64,000 nucleotides of DNA from an uncultured Gammaproteobacteria bacterium (GCA_947258795.1 CAMYJU010000006.1:113082-177081), one strand, 5' to 3'. Numbered from the stretch's first letter, positions 8,516 to 17,135 are shown. The notes: generated by a model from the letters alone, not told the origin. Numbers and translations: made by a program.

Positions 8516-10264
8516 CTAATGATAGGACAGCACATTTTCATCACCATCATTTTCCGTGTGGGTAATACTGAAACTATAGTCACACAAATCCGCCTTCAAA
8601 GTGGCCATACAGCCCTGATTTCTCCATGTCAAATCTAAGCAAGATTCTTCCGTGTCATTAATCGTCAACTCACCATCAAAGGCAGATGAAGTATTTCTCA
8701 GTCTCAAGAGTTCCAGCTGATCTCTGACCACAATGTGTTTGAGCCCATATTCTATGTCAGCATCGGTCAGCGTTGTGCGATTAATTTCCTTGTGCCCCCC
8801 GGTTCCCCCACTATCTGCGGCCTCATAATCGTTTTTACCGGCAAAGAGATCCAGGTACCAGACTTGCGGCGTTCCCGGTATAAACATTTGAATAGCCCGG
8901 GCCAGACGTAACTTTTGTTCATCTTCACCCAAGGCACTGAAGAAGGTCGCGTTTACCTGGTAATACGCTATTTTCTTGCCATCCGGACCATAGAGGTTTT
9001 TTACTCTCCCACCTCTGTCCATTACCCTTTCAATGACTGCCTCGATCTCAGCATCGCTTAATAGTCCTGCGCTTGAATCGTCGGCGACGTTTTTATTTCT
9101 CAGGTCAAGTACCGGGATACCGTCATGACAGCCGAGCATATTAATAGTACTTATGTTTTTCTCTATTAGCTCGTTAATCCATCGCAGAAGGTATTTACTG
9201 GTCCCCCACTCCAGGGCATGAATTACCAGACCTGGAAAGAAAAAGTCATAAATAGGGAATCCATTGGCAGCCACTTTTTCATGCAGTCCATCGCCATACT
9301 CAGAATGTATTTCTGGCAACAATATCAAATCATATTTGTCAGCTATCCGTCTCAACCTTTCCAGATACTCCCATGTACCAGGCTCATTGAAAAAATTGGA
9401 CATACCTGGTTCCTTGTGTAAATAGGCAAATGCATCAAGCCTGACAAGCCTCCCGCCGTGAGCTTGTAATTTCTTTAATGTTTCATCATAAAAATTCCAG
9501 ACCTCTTGCGATTGGGCGTTTAAATCCATTTGACCTAAATATTTACGGTCCTGCTCAACAACTGAGACAATATCTTCTTTGTGAGAATTAAACTCACCTA
9601 AATCTATTTCGCTAATATCCTGCTTGGCATTCATCACATCATTCAGTATTGTTGCAATATTCTCTGCATCTTCATGCGTGAGCTCTTCTATCTTTAATGC
9701 TCGTAGCAGTTTGTGGGCCGTTACCTCATGGTAAACAACCTCCTGATAAAACGTATTCCAATATGGTCTGTCAGATCCATCCGGAAAGCGCACTTTTAAT
9801 ATAGGCAAGTCAGGCTTTCTCAAAAAAAGCTTCTCTAGATGCTCTTCATGTGGGATCACGTGACCTTCAGGGCCCAATTCACCATACGAAGTCCAAAACT
9901 TGTTCCAGTCAATAAAGAAGTCTTTATATTGCGAATCATCACCATGTTTCAATAAATCCTGAAACTGAGGAGAGCCCACGGAAAGATGGTTCAAAACCAG
10001 GTCAAACTTGAACAGAACATTGAGTTCATGAAGTTGTTCCAAATCTTCCCTGGAAACAAGCTCATCATTGAGATCGTAATCTATGATAGAAAAGCCACGA
10101 TCCAGATCACTGTTAAAAATGGTAGGCAGGATGTAGAACAGGGAAAAAACATCTTTGAACTCTGGCATCTTCAGCATATCGATAACATCTACCAATTTTC
10201 GGCCAATGCTGTCAGGGTAAGCATTGAATATTACGCCTTTTGGCAAATCTATTTCTGATGACAT
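8516..10264 (-). CDS. GH13_18 phosphorylase (sucrose phosphorylase-like)
   Basis: A 582-residue cytoplasmic (beta/alpha)8-barrel enzyme of the sucrose phosphorylase group. The nucleophile Asp277 lies in RLDAFAYLHK, the acid/base Glu318 in LLPEIHSEYG and the transition-state Asp381 in CHDGIP. The segment VWYLDLFAGKNDYE near residue 480 is characteristic of the group. It would split sucrose with phosphate to glucose-1-phosphate and fructose. GH13_18 also contains sucrose-6-phosphate, glucosylglycerol and glucosylglycerate phosphorylases, so the exact acceptor is open. It lies between spp (43 bp away) and the synthase gene, suggesting that sucrose stored as osmolyte can be recovered without spending ATP. 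Confidence 0.85.
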   Translation of the reverse strand: MSSEIDLPKGVIFNAYPDSIGRKLVDVIDMLKMPEFKDVFSLFYILPTIFNSDLDRGFSIIDYDLNDELVSREDLEQLHELNVLFKFDLVLNHLSVGSPQFQDLLKHGDDSQYKDFFIDWNKFWTSYGELGPEGHVIPHEEHLEKLFLRKPDLPILKVRFPDGSDRPYWNTFYQEVVYHEVTAHKLLRALKIEELTHEDAENIATILNDVMNAKQDISEIDLGEFNSHKEDIVSVVEQDRKYLGQMDLNAQSQEVWNFYDETLKKLQAHGGRLVRLDAFAYLHKEPGMSNFFNEPGTWEYLERLRRIADKYDLILLPEIHSEYGDGLHEKVAANGFPIYDFFFPGLVIHALEWGTSKYLLRWINELIEKNISTINMLGCHDGIPVLDLRNKNVADDSSAGLLSDAEIEAVIERVMDRGGRVKNLYGPDGKKIAYYQVNATFFSALGEDEQKLRLARAIQMFIPGTPQVWYLDLFAGKNDYEAADSGGTGGHKEINRTTLTDADIEYGLKHIVVRDQLELLRLRNTSSAFDGELTINDTEESCLDLTWRNQGCMATLKADLCDYSFSITHTENDGDENVLSYH

Positions 10265-10336
10265 AACTTCAGTTCTCTTGGGTTGCGCTTACATATTTCT
10301 ACTTATTTTCCTGTCATACCTTAATTATTAGGTTAA

Positions 10337-12481
10337 TCACATATACGGAACTTTGCAGGCATGAAAAAAATCATAATAATCGATTGCTTCAAGAATACCC
10401 TGCGCATGTGCCTGCCCCGCAAAATATATCCTTTCCTGATCCACCAACTGGGAAAGTTCTTCATGATGTCGGTTACCAACAACTACCGCTAGCATATTGC
10501 CTCGCATCATATCTTCGTCCGCCCCTGAACCACCCGCTACAAGAATATGCTCCAAAGGTATTTCAAGACGTTGAGATATATAGCGTAATGCCTGACCCTT
10601 TGAAGCACGAGAAGGAACAATGTCCAGAAACTGACCGAAAGACAACATGACATTAGCTGTGATTTCTTGTTGCCGAAGATAATTAATAATCTCTTCGATG
10701 GGTGGCGCCAGTTTCGGATCGTAATAATAAGAAACCTTAAGCGCTGTCTGTTCTACTATTGGCTGGGGCTTAAGACCATTTATTTTACTAAGTGCGCGCC
10801 TTATTCGCTGAGCACTCCAGTCATGATCGACATGATCTGCCCAATAATCATCTTCTGTCAGACTCTGCCCATAATGTATGCGTGTCCCAAGACTACTGAT
10901 CAGGACATCTGGTGTTGGTATGCGATTTTTCTTTATTAATGCTAATGCTGAATCTATACGACGACCAGTTGCTATACCAAAAGCGACGCATTTGCGATTC
11001 TCTTTAATGACATCAGAGAAGTGTTTTAAAGTCTCTGGATTCCCAACAAGATTCTGATCAAGATCTGTAAAAATAGCTCGATCACGATAACGAACTGCCC
11101 TGGTAGGACGTTCACTCGGTATAGGATGGTATTTACCTGGTAATTTCTCAATCTTTTCAAGATATGTCTTGGCATGGGCTTGCCATGAATAATGCTTTCT
11201 AACTCCTTCAATTCCATTGTTGGCCGCCTTGTTCCAGGCATTTTTATCCTGCAATAATTTCAGCAAGGCTTCGGACATCCCAAGCTTGTCCAAGGGATCA
11301 ATCAACTCACCGTTCTTGCAGTTTTCAATGATGTCAACCGGACCACCATTCTCTGTAGCTACAATTGGCAAACCACTGGCTGCCGCCTCCAGTAATGTCA
11401 GACCAAAAGGCTCTGTTAGAGCAGGATTAATAAAAACTCCTCCGGATATTGCAGCTAGCCGGTAGATTGCTGGCACCTCATCTGCACTATGGCTCTTGGG
11501 TACAGCAACTTTCCCGTATAAGTTATAACAGTCAATTAACACCAGGATACTGGTCATAACAGCTTGGGCACCGCTTTCCATATCCCGGATATCATCGCGA
11601 CTACCTGCGACAATCAGCAAATTGGCAACATTTTGTAATATGCGTGATTCCCCATACGCCTCAACCAGAGTAAGAATATTTTTACGTTCGTCAGGTCGTG
11701 ACAGGGCCAATATCAATGGCTTACCGGATTCAGTTAAAAATCGTTGCAACTCAGCTGCAAAAGATATTTCCTCATTTCCCCGAGGTGGGTGGAACAATGT
11801 CAAATCAGTTCCTGGAGGAATGACAGACATACGCTCTGGATCATAATAATTATAGAGTCCATACTGCGCTTCAATTTCATTATGCGTGCTGGTAATTACC
11901 AGATCTGCATTAGCCAGTATTTCCTCTTCAGCATCGATACGTCTTTCAATATTATAAGTATGCTCAATTTCATCGCGCGACAAGCCTCTGGCTAACAAAC
12001 GTTTACGTTTATCTCGGCCGAGTGAATGGCCCGTATGAATCAATGGCGCTCCAAGAAGATTAGCTAGGCGAACGCCAACATAGCCAGCATCTGCATAATG
12101 ACTATGCACCAGATCGGGCATACGAAGTTGTTCGTTGAGCCAGTTGGTCAGATTATCCATAAAACTATCAAGATGATCCCACAACTGTTCTTTGGGTAGG
12201 TATTCTTCAGGCCCTGCATCAATGCGAACAATCCTGGCCTTCTCTGAAAGTTCTTCAATAGGGATGGCATAGTCATCACTGACCGTCGCATCAACGATGC
12301 GGCGAGTGATCAAATCAACCTGCTCTATGTCATCATGCTCAGCAAGCGCCTTGGCAAGATCAACCACGTATTTAATCTGCCCACCTGTATCAGCATCGCG
12401 ACCAAGTTCAAGATTATGGCCACGAACCAGACCATGAATACTTATGAGCACCAAATACTTTGCTTTATTAATTATCCTCAT
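10337..12481 (-). CDS. sps: Sucrose-phosphate synthase with fused phosphatase-like domain
   Basis: A 714-residue two-domain enzyme. Residues 1 to about 450 form a GT4 glycosyltransferase (ISIHGLVRG, DTGGQIKYV, HSHYADAGYVG, GHSLGRDKRKRLL and the nucleotide-sugar motif EPFGLTLLEAAA), which joins a nucleotide-activated glucose to fructose-6-phosphate. Residues about 465-714 form a HAD/S6PP domain whose motifs are altered: DLDQN lacks the Thr of DxDxT, and GGSGADED replaces the usual GDSGND. That domain is therefore probably non-catalytic or weak, which fits the separate phosphatase gene at 7630. First gene of the sucrose set; 363 bp upstream hold its promoter and a palindromic repeat. Confidence 0.9.
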   Translation of the reverse strand: MRIINKAKYLVLISIHGLVRGHNLELGRDADTGGQIKYVVDLAKALAEHDDIEQVDLITRRIVDATVSDDYAIPIEELSEKARIVRIDAGPEEYLPKEQLWDHLDSFMDNLTNWLNEQLRMPDLVHSHYADAGYVGVRLANLLGAPLIHTGHSLGRDKRKRLLARGLSRDEIEHTYNIERRIDAEEEILANADLVITSTHNEIEAQYGLYNYYDPERMSVIPPGTDLTLFHPPRGNEEISFAAELQRFLTESGKPLILALSRPDERKNILTLVEAYGESRILQNVANLLIVAGSRDDIRDMESGAQAVMTSILVLIDCYNLYGKVAVPKSHSADEVPAIYRLAAISGGVFINPALTEPFGLTLLEAAASGLPIVATENGGPVDIIENCKNGELIDPLDKLGMSEALLKLLQDKNAWNKAANNGIEGVRKHYSWQAHAKTYLEKIEKLPGKYHPIPSERPTRAVRYRDRAIFTDLDQNLVGNPETLKHFSDVIKENRKCVAFGIATGRRIDSALALIKKNRIPTPDVLISSLGTRIHYGQSLTEDDYWADHVDHDWSAQRIRRALSKINGLKPQPIVEQTALKVSYYYDPKLAPPIEEIINYLRQQEITANVMLSFGQFLDIVPSRASKGQALRYISQRLEIPLEHILVAGGSGADEDMMRGNMLAVVVGNRHHEELSQLVDQERIYFAGQAHAQGILEAIDYYDFFHACKVPYM

Positions 12482-12844
12482 AACATTTACAACATAAATA
12501 ATTTTTGATTATTAATACTACACTAGTGTTGCTTACTTCAGATGGCCTACTACTAATTTCTTTGTAGTAACTATAATAAATTAAGCCTGATATTCTAAGG
12601 TTTCACTTGACAAGAAATCACTACTTCTTGTTAGTGCTAGCCATTTGCTGAAATATATTTAATGTCTCCTCAGGGTGGATTCTGCCTATCACAATTATAA
12701 TATGTGTGTCCGCTTTCAGTATCAAGCAGCCTTTCGATAACACATTAACAATAATTGATAATTATTGGGGGTCAGATAGAAATTGTTTCTAATATTAGAG
12801 AATATTGTTCTCTGACCCCGTTTACTGCGTAAATAGAAATCTTT
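12482..12844. other. Intergenic region upstream of the sucrose operon
   Basis: AT-rich gap holding the promoter region of sps (leftward) and the terminator region of the bacterioferritin operon. A 7-bp inverted repeat CTACTAC ... GTAGTAa lies near 12548-12572 and could be an operator. A family A palindrome occupies 12767-12819. No coding potential seen. Confidence 0.45.
12767..12819. repeat. Dispersed palindrome, family A copy 3
   Basis: Good copy: GGGGGTCAGATAGAAATTG, a TCTAATATTAGA centre, then AATATTGTTCTCTGACCCC. It lies 26 bp downstream of the second bacterioferritin gene and may serve as its terminator. Confidence 0.85.
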
Positions 12845-13312
12845 TCAGGTCTGCGACTGCAAATAGTTCTGCAGCCCGATTTTTTCGATCAGACCCAGTT
12901 GTTGTTCCAGCCAGTAGGTGTGGTCTTCTTCGGTATCCTTTAGCAGTACTTCCAGGATCTCACGGGTCTGATAGTCCTTTTCCTGTTCACACAGTGCAAT
13001 CGCGTCTTTTAACTGCCGGCCAACATCGTATTCCACGGCCAGGTCATTCTTCAACATGGTCGGTACATCACTGCCAATGTTGAGTGCATCGCGTGAAGCG
13101 ACATCCGGGGTGCCTTCGAGGAACAGGATGCGTTCGACCAGTGCGGTGGCATGGGTCAGTTCTTCTTCGGACTCATGCTTGATGCGCTCATATAGTTTTT
13201 CCAGGCCCCAGTCCTGGTACATTCTGGAATGGATAAAGTACTGATCGGCCGCCGAGAGCTCGTTGGTCAGTAATTTGTTCAGGGTATCGATGACGGTTTG
13301 ATTGCCTTTCAT
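12845..13312 (-). CDS. bfr: Bacterioferritin, ferroxidase-type subunit lacking heme Met52
   Basis: A 155-residue four-helix iron-storage subunit. Ferroxidase ligands are present: Glu18, Glu51, His54, Glu94, and Glu128 and His131 (shifted by one relative to E. coli). Position 52, the Met that ligates the inter-subunit heme, is Leu. This is therefore a ferroxidase-competent subunit unable to bind heme by itself. It is the second gene of a two-gene operon, 27 bp after its paralogue, whose residues are altered in the opposite way. Such complementary pairs form mixed 24-mers in Neisseria and Magnetospirillum. Confidence 0.92.
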   Translation of the reverse strand: MKGNQTVIDTLNKLLTNELSAADQYFIHSRMYQDWGLEKLYERIKHESEEELTHATALVERILFLEGTPDVASRDALNIGSDVPTMLKNDLAVEYDVGRQLKDAIALCEQEKDYQTREILEVLLKDTEEDHTYWLEQQLGLIEKIGLQNYLQSQT

Positions 13313-13339
13313 GGATTTTTACTCTTTGTTGATATGGGC

Positions 13340-13807
13340 TTAGGACATGGACGACTGCAGGTAGTTCGGCAGGCCAAGGTTCGCGATCAGCTCGTTCTGG
13401 GTTTCCAGCCAGTCGATCTGTTCTTCTTTATCTGCCAGCATCGCATCGAGCATTTCCCGGCTGACGTAGTCCTGTTGTCCCTCGCAAAAGGTGATCGCGT
13501 CGACCAGATCCTGGTGATACGCCTGCTCCATCTGCTGGTCGCACTTCAGCATTTCCTGTACATCCTCACCGATCAGCAGTTTGCCCAGATCCTGCAGGTT
13601 CGGCAGGCCCTCCAGAAACAGGATGCGTTCGATCAACTCGTCGGCGTTTTTCATGGCCTTGATCGAGGCCTTGTATTCATGCTCATTGAGCTCGTCAAAG
13701 CCCCAGTTTTTGCACATGCGCGCGTGCAGAAAATACTGGTTGATTGCAGTGAGTTCATTTTTCAATAACTTGTTGAGTTGCTGGTTGATTTTTGGATCTG
13801 CTTTCAC
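13340..13807 (-). CDS. bfr: Bacterioferritin, heme-binding subunit with degenerate ferroxidase centre
   Basis: A 155-residue bacterioferritin paralogue that keeps Met52, the heme ligand, but has lost ferroxidase residues: Ala replaces Glu51, Asn replaces His54, Lys/Glu occupy positions 127-128 and Gln replaces His130; Glu18 and Glu94 remain. It should bring heme to the shell while the neighbouring subunit oxidises iron. The start is GTG at 13807, with GAGGG about ten bases upstream; no ATG near the N-terminus fits better. It is the promoter-proximal gene of the pair. Heme in the shell is where Bfd (14228) docks in characterised systems to release iron. Confidence 0.9.
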   Translation of the reverse strand: MKADPKINQQLNKLLKNELTAINQYFLHARMCKNWGFDELNEHEYKASIKAMKNADELIERILFLEGLPNLQDLGKLLIGEDVQEMLKCDQQMEQAYHQDLVDAITFCEGQQDYVSREMLDAMLADKEEQIDWLETQNELIANLGLPNYLQSSMS

Positions 13808-13863
13808 GTCTTGGACACCCTCATTTAGTGGTTTTTATGTTTTAAAAAATCTCTGACTTTGTT

Positions 13864-14013
13864 GTCATTGTGAGCTGGCCTGAACCGCCGAGGCGGCGGT
13901 TAGGTTATGCATAATGAATCTCGCAGAGGTTCTATGCTGTAAGCGAGGCGATCTCAGTCGATTCACTGCCAACTTTTATGGATTGCCGCGCGGCTATCGC
14001 CACTCGCAATGAC
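13864..14013. repeat. MITE-like interspersed element with terminal inverted repeats
   Basis: A 150-bp non-coding unit bounded by GTCATTGTGAG and CTCGCAATGAC (inverted, one mismatch). It contains an internal GC-rich hairpin (AACCGCC / GGCGGTT at 13883-13901) and a ATTGCCGCGCGGC segment near the right end. The sequence type resembles the GTCATTGCGAG repeats common in environmental proteobacterial genomes. It separates the bacterioferritin promoter from the bfd promoter. Confidence 0.6.
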
Positions 14014-14162
14014 TGCTAGTTTTCAAAAAATCAGAGGTACCTTTAATCGGAATCATTTTAGCCAGTATATCGCTATACCGGTACCATGCAAGCTATGTCA
14101 TTGATTTGACTAGATAATAATATCTTTTTATTTGTGGTTAATAATTATTAATAGTAACAGTA

Positions 14163-14192
14163 TTGATAATCATTCTCATTTTCGTCTATAAT
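14163..14192 (+). promoter_or_regulatory. bfd promoter with overlapping Fur box
   Basis: A sigma-70 promoter can be read as TTGATA (14163-14168), an 18-bp spacer and TATAAT (14187-14192). A Fur-box-like sequence, TGATAATCATTCTCATTTT (14164-14182), overlaps the -35 and spacer. Fur with iron bound here would block transcription, so bfd should be expressed when iron is scarce and stored iron must be mobilised. Confidence 0.75.
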
Positions 14193-14227
14193 GACATCAA
14201 GTTGAGGAGATTATCGAGATTATCAAT

Positions 14228-14443
14228 ATGTATGTTTGTATTTGTAATGCCGTGACTGATAAGGACATCCTGAACGCTGCGGATGCGGGCGCGACAACGC
14301 TGAAGCATTTGCGCGATGAGCTGAACGTAGCCACCTGCTGTGGCCGCTGCGCAACCTGTGCGAAAAGATTACTGAAAGAAGCCTGTAGCTTGTCCTGTTC
14401 GATTGAACAAAACGATGTGCTGCTGGCGAATGCGGTTGCGTGA
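14228..14443 (+). CDS. bfd: Bacterioferritin-associated ferredoxin
   Basis: A 71-residue [2Fe-2S] protein of the Bfd/Fer2_BFD family. The ligand cysteines are Cys4, Cys6, Cys38 and Cys41 (CIC near the start, then CCGRC), with extra Cys37 and Cys44. Bfd reduces ferric iron in the bacterioferritin core through the shell heme and so releases iron. It is transcribed away from the two-subunit bacterioferritin operon and has its own Fur-type promoter. The C-terminal tail after residue 50 is short and poorly conserved. Confidence 0.92.
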   Translation: MYVCICNAVTDKDILNAADAGATTLKHLRDELNVATCCGRCATCAKRLLKEACSLSCSIEQNDVLLANAVA

Positions 14444-14505
14444 TCTGTCAACTCAGCACCTGGTATTGACCCCTACCCCCAACTTTCCGATAAGTATAAA
14501 TGAGA

Positions 14506-14566
14506 TGGTACCTGGGTCCGGACTCGAACTGACACGGTCGCAATGATCGATGGATTTTATGTCCTG
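14506..14566 (-). pseudogene. tRNA-Leu 3'-half relic
   Basis: Read on the minus strand, this stretch matches the 3' part of a tRNA-Leu: an anticodon-arm remnant with CATAAAATCC, a long variable arm, the T-arm GTTCGAGTCC and a terminal GGTACCA with encoded CCA. The 5' half is missing and replaced by unrelated sequence running into a family A palindrome at 14588. Stem mismatches indicate decay. It may be a scar of integration at a tRNA gene or a displaced fragment. Confidence 0.6.
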
Positions 14567-14587
14567 CCGCGCTGCTATGGTAAAACC

Positions 14588-14637
14588 GGGGTCAGAGAGC
14601 AATTGTTTCTAGTATTAGTGAAAACTGTGTTCTGACC
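14588..14637. repeat. Dispersed palindrome, family A copy 4
   Basis: Near-consensus copy: GGGGTCAGAGAGCAATTG, centre TCTAGTATTAGTG, then AAAACTGTGTTCTGACC. It adjoins the tRNA-Leu relic and lies 55 bp beyond the stop codon of the minus-strand methyltransferase gene. Confidence 0.85.
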
Positions 14638-14692
14638 TCATATATTTCAGCAAGCCCTTTTCTTTAGCCCCTAGGCATCCCTCCTTCCAGTA

Positions 14693-15331
14693 TTATAATA
14701 CCTTCTTAGCAAACAGCGTAAATTCTGCATCAGAACTATCACTAAACTTGGTTTTATCAATGAGTTGAAAGCCAGATTTTTCCAGTGCCAGTTCCAGTTG
14801 TCGGGTTGTGAGCAGGTTAATTTTGGGTATGAATCCAAGATGCCCCGCAAATCTCAGCACCTTGCCTATTATTTTATTTTTTTCACCAATGCACGCGGTT
14901 TCTGAAATAAACAATCCATCGGGTTTAAGCAGATCATGGATACGCTTAAAGACGGCATCGACATCTTCGAAAAAATGTAACACATAAAAGGCCGTCACTC
15001 CATCAAAACTACCCGGCATGAAACGTTTATCAAACAAGGAGGTTTGTAGAAACTCGACATTATCCAGTTTTCGCTCCGCTTTTCTCTGTTCTGCAATGGC
15101 GAGTAATTTACGAGAGATATCAATACCTATGACCTGTTTTACCTCGTCTGCAATATCACTGCATTGCGTACCGGTGCCACAACCGATATCCAGCACAACT
15201 TTGTCTGGAATTAGATAGGTTTTTATTTTTTTGATTTTTGTCTCATAGGCCGGCCTGTCTGGTATAGGTGATGCCGCATACTTAGATGCGACCAGATTCC
15301 AGAATTTTTCAGGTGATTTTTTAAAAAGCAT
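14693..15331 (-). CDS. Class I SAM-dependent methyltransferase
   Basis: A 212-residue methyltransferase of the type 11/25 group. Motif I is VLDIGCGTGTQCSDIA (about residues 45-60), motif II QVIGIDIS, and a post-motif FDGVTAFYVLHFFEDVD (about 109-125). A lysine-rich N-terminus precedes the Rossmann fold. The substrate is not evident; small-molecule or quinone-type methylation is possible. It lies between the bfd region and the GH100 invertase on the same strand as the latter (about 58 bp apart), so it may be cotranscribed, but no functional link to sucrose is apparent. Confidence 0.8.
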   Translation of the reverse strand: MLFKKSPEKFWNLVASKYAASPIPDRPAYETKIKKIKTYLIPDKVVLDIGCGTGTQCSDIADEVKQVIGIDISRKLLAIAEQRKAERKLDNVEFLQTSLFDKRFMPGSFDGVTAFYVLHFFEDVDAVFKRIHDLLKPDGLFISETACIGEKNKIIGKVLRFAGHLGFIPKINLLTTRQLELALEKSGFQLIDKTKFSDSSDAEFTLFAKKVL

Positions 15332-15389
15332 ATACTTATCTATGACATTTTCATCAATTTTTACTCGAACCCCAAATATTTCTGCCCTA

Positions 15390-16769
15390 TTAACCTAAAG
15401 GTTGTTCATCCAAATCACAGATAACAATCCTGTCAAAGATCGCTTGTCGTTCAGCACTTTCCATCAATTCATGGGCAATGATAAGCCCGGTGGCTGACCA
15501 GACCTGGTTGAAATTGGCGCGCCGACCGATGAGATCGCCGTGTCGGCCATCGTAGTATTCCGGCCAGTTATCCCTTTGCAGCCGCTTGAGCATGATGTTG
15601 TGGGTTTGTTGGGCCAGTTCAAAGCGCCCGGTACGCAACGCGGCCGCAACGAACGGCCAGGCCAGAACTGGCCAGTTACCGCCATTATGATAAGAATAAG
15701 GCACGTTCTTGGGGTCACTACCGGTGGAGAACCGCCATTTGTCACCGATCATGGCAGGATAGACAATCTTGACCGGCATCTCACCGATCAGCTCGTCCCT
15801 GTGGGACTCATACAGGCTCATGATGCCCTGCGATTCGGCCTGGCTGGTGATGCCAAACAGGATGGCGAGCAGATTGCCGAGAGCAAAGAAACGAAAATCG
15901 ATCCGGCCGGGACCAACATTACCTACCAGATAACCGCTACGGTCATTCAGCCAGCCGTCCATCCAGCCGGGGATGCTCTCTGGATAGACATTGAGAACAT
16001 TCACCACATTATGGCCAAATTCCTCGGCATAGTAGCGATGCATTTCATTCAGACGCTTGCGATCCAGCCAGTAATAGGTACGCAAATGATTTTTCAAATC
16101 ATCGCTGAGAATTTGCAGGTTGTCGATGGTCTTCTGATTCTGGCCGTTGCCGGTGAGTAGCTCGCGGGCACTCATCAACATGCCAAAGTAAAGGGTCTGG
16201 ATTTCCAAGGGATAACCGTAGACGGCCATGCGTCGATCAATCATGAAGGCAGCATCGGGGACCAGTAGCGTGGGCGAGGATTCAAACCCCTCATGCAGGT
16301 ATAGATCGAGAATGTTGGTAATAGTCTTCTGTATCGCCTCACTTTCTGCGAAATTGCGATCGCCCGTGGCAACCACATAGGCACGCAGCAAGATCATCCA
16401 CCACATAGCCGAGTCCACCGGGGTGACGCGGCCGATGGCTCGATCGCCGAAATCTGCGATGACCTTTTCTTCACCGTCCTCGGTCACGACATGAAAACTG
16501 GCAGGCATCAACCCCAGGGATCGTTTGTGTCCTTTCATGACGTGCTGATGACCGCTAAGATGCATGACGGTCTCGAGAAAATTCCGCACGATGTGATGAT
16601 CGCCGCTTATCAGAAAAACCAGTGCCGAGGGTACAAAGTCACGTACGAAACATTCATTGTAGTTGGCGGCAACCACACCCTCGTCGCAGGCCGCGGCGGT
16701 CCCGACAGGCTGGCCCTGGTATTCAATTATCGATCGGTTCAGCAGCTCATAGGCAGCTTTTATCGGCAT
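15390..16769 (-). CDS. Alkaline/neutral invertase, GH100
   Basis: A 459-residue cytoplasmic enzyme that hydrolyses sucrose to glucose and fructose. The family is typical of cyanobacteria and plants and is scattered in proteobacteria. The catalytic acid Asp119 lies in PVDSAMWW and the second carboxylate, Glu404, in NWPEYYDG; FVRDFVPSAL near residue 42 and YSYHNGGNWP before the C-terminus are further family signatures. No signal peptide is seen. About 3 kb separates it from the sps operon on the same strand. Together they give the cell both a synthetic route and two breakdown routes for sucrose. Confidence 0.9.
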   Translation of the reverse strand: MPIKAAYELLNRSIIEYQGQPVGTAAACDEGVVAANYNECFVRDFVPSALVFLISGDHHIVRNFLETVMHLSGHQHVMKGHKRSLGLMPASFHVVTEDGEEKVIADFGDRAIGRVTPVDSAMWWMILLRAYVVATGDRNFAESEAIQKTITNILDLYLHEGFESSPTLLVPDAAFMIDRRMAVYGYPLEIQTLYFGMLMSARELLTGNGQNQKTIDNLQILSDDLKNHLRTYYWLDRKRLNEMHRYYAEEFGHNVVNVLNVYPESIPGWMDGWLNDRSGYLVGNVGPGRIDFRFFALGNLLAILFGITSQAESQGIMSLYESHRDELIGEMPVKIVYPAMIGDKWRFSTGSDPKNVPYSYHNGGNWPVLAWPFVAAALRTGRFELAQQTHNIMLKRLQRDNWPEYYDGRHGDLIGRRANFNQVWSATGLIIAHELMESAERQAIFDRIVICDLDEQPLG

Positions 16770-16839
16770 GTTGCTATCGCTCGCTTTGTATTTACAGAGA
16801 TTTACCGTAGATCAATCCTAAGTTAGATACATCGGAGAA

Positions 16840-17103
16840 TCAACGCCAGTGTGGGCCAGGTTCAAGTTCTGGTTGAACATTCAGATTACGCCAGATTATG
16901 CGCAAGATCACAATGACACCAACGCTAATCCCCGCCGACAAATGGATATGCAGGGCAACCATGTTCTCAGGTGTCTGTTTTTCGGTAAACCAGTGACGAT
17001 AGTAAACGGCACAATAGGCAAGTAAAAACAACAAGGCAGTACCCCAATGCAACCATCGGGCAAAGCGGCTATAGTCCTGGTCAGTATTTTTATAGTTCAT
17101 CAT
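16840..17103 (-). pseudogene. Truncated cytochrome b561-like protein
   Basis: An 87-residue reading frame matching the first half of a cytochrome b561 family di-heme membrane protein (RFARWLHWGTALLFLLAY, then VALHIHLSAGISVGVIVILRIIWR). Family members have four helices and about 180 residues. Here the frame stops after helix 2, and no continuation of helices 3-4 with their histidines appears in other frames before the invertase gene. It is probably a decayed remnant. The histidines of WLHWG and HIHLS remain. Upstream lies a family A palindrome. Confidence 0.7.
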
Positions 17104-17135
17104 ATATATTTAATATATTTCACTGATCGAATTTA

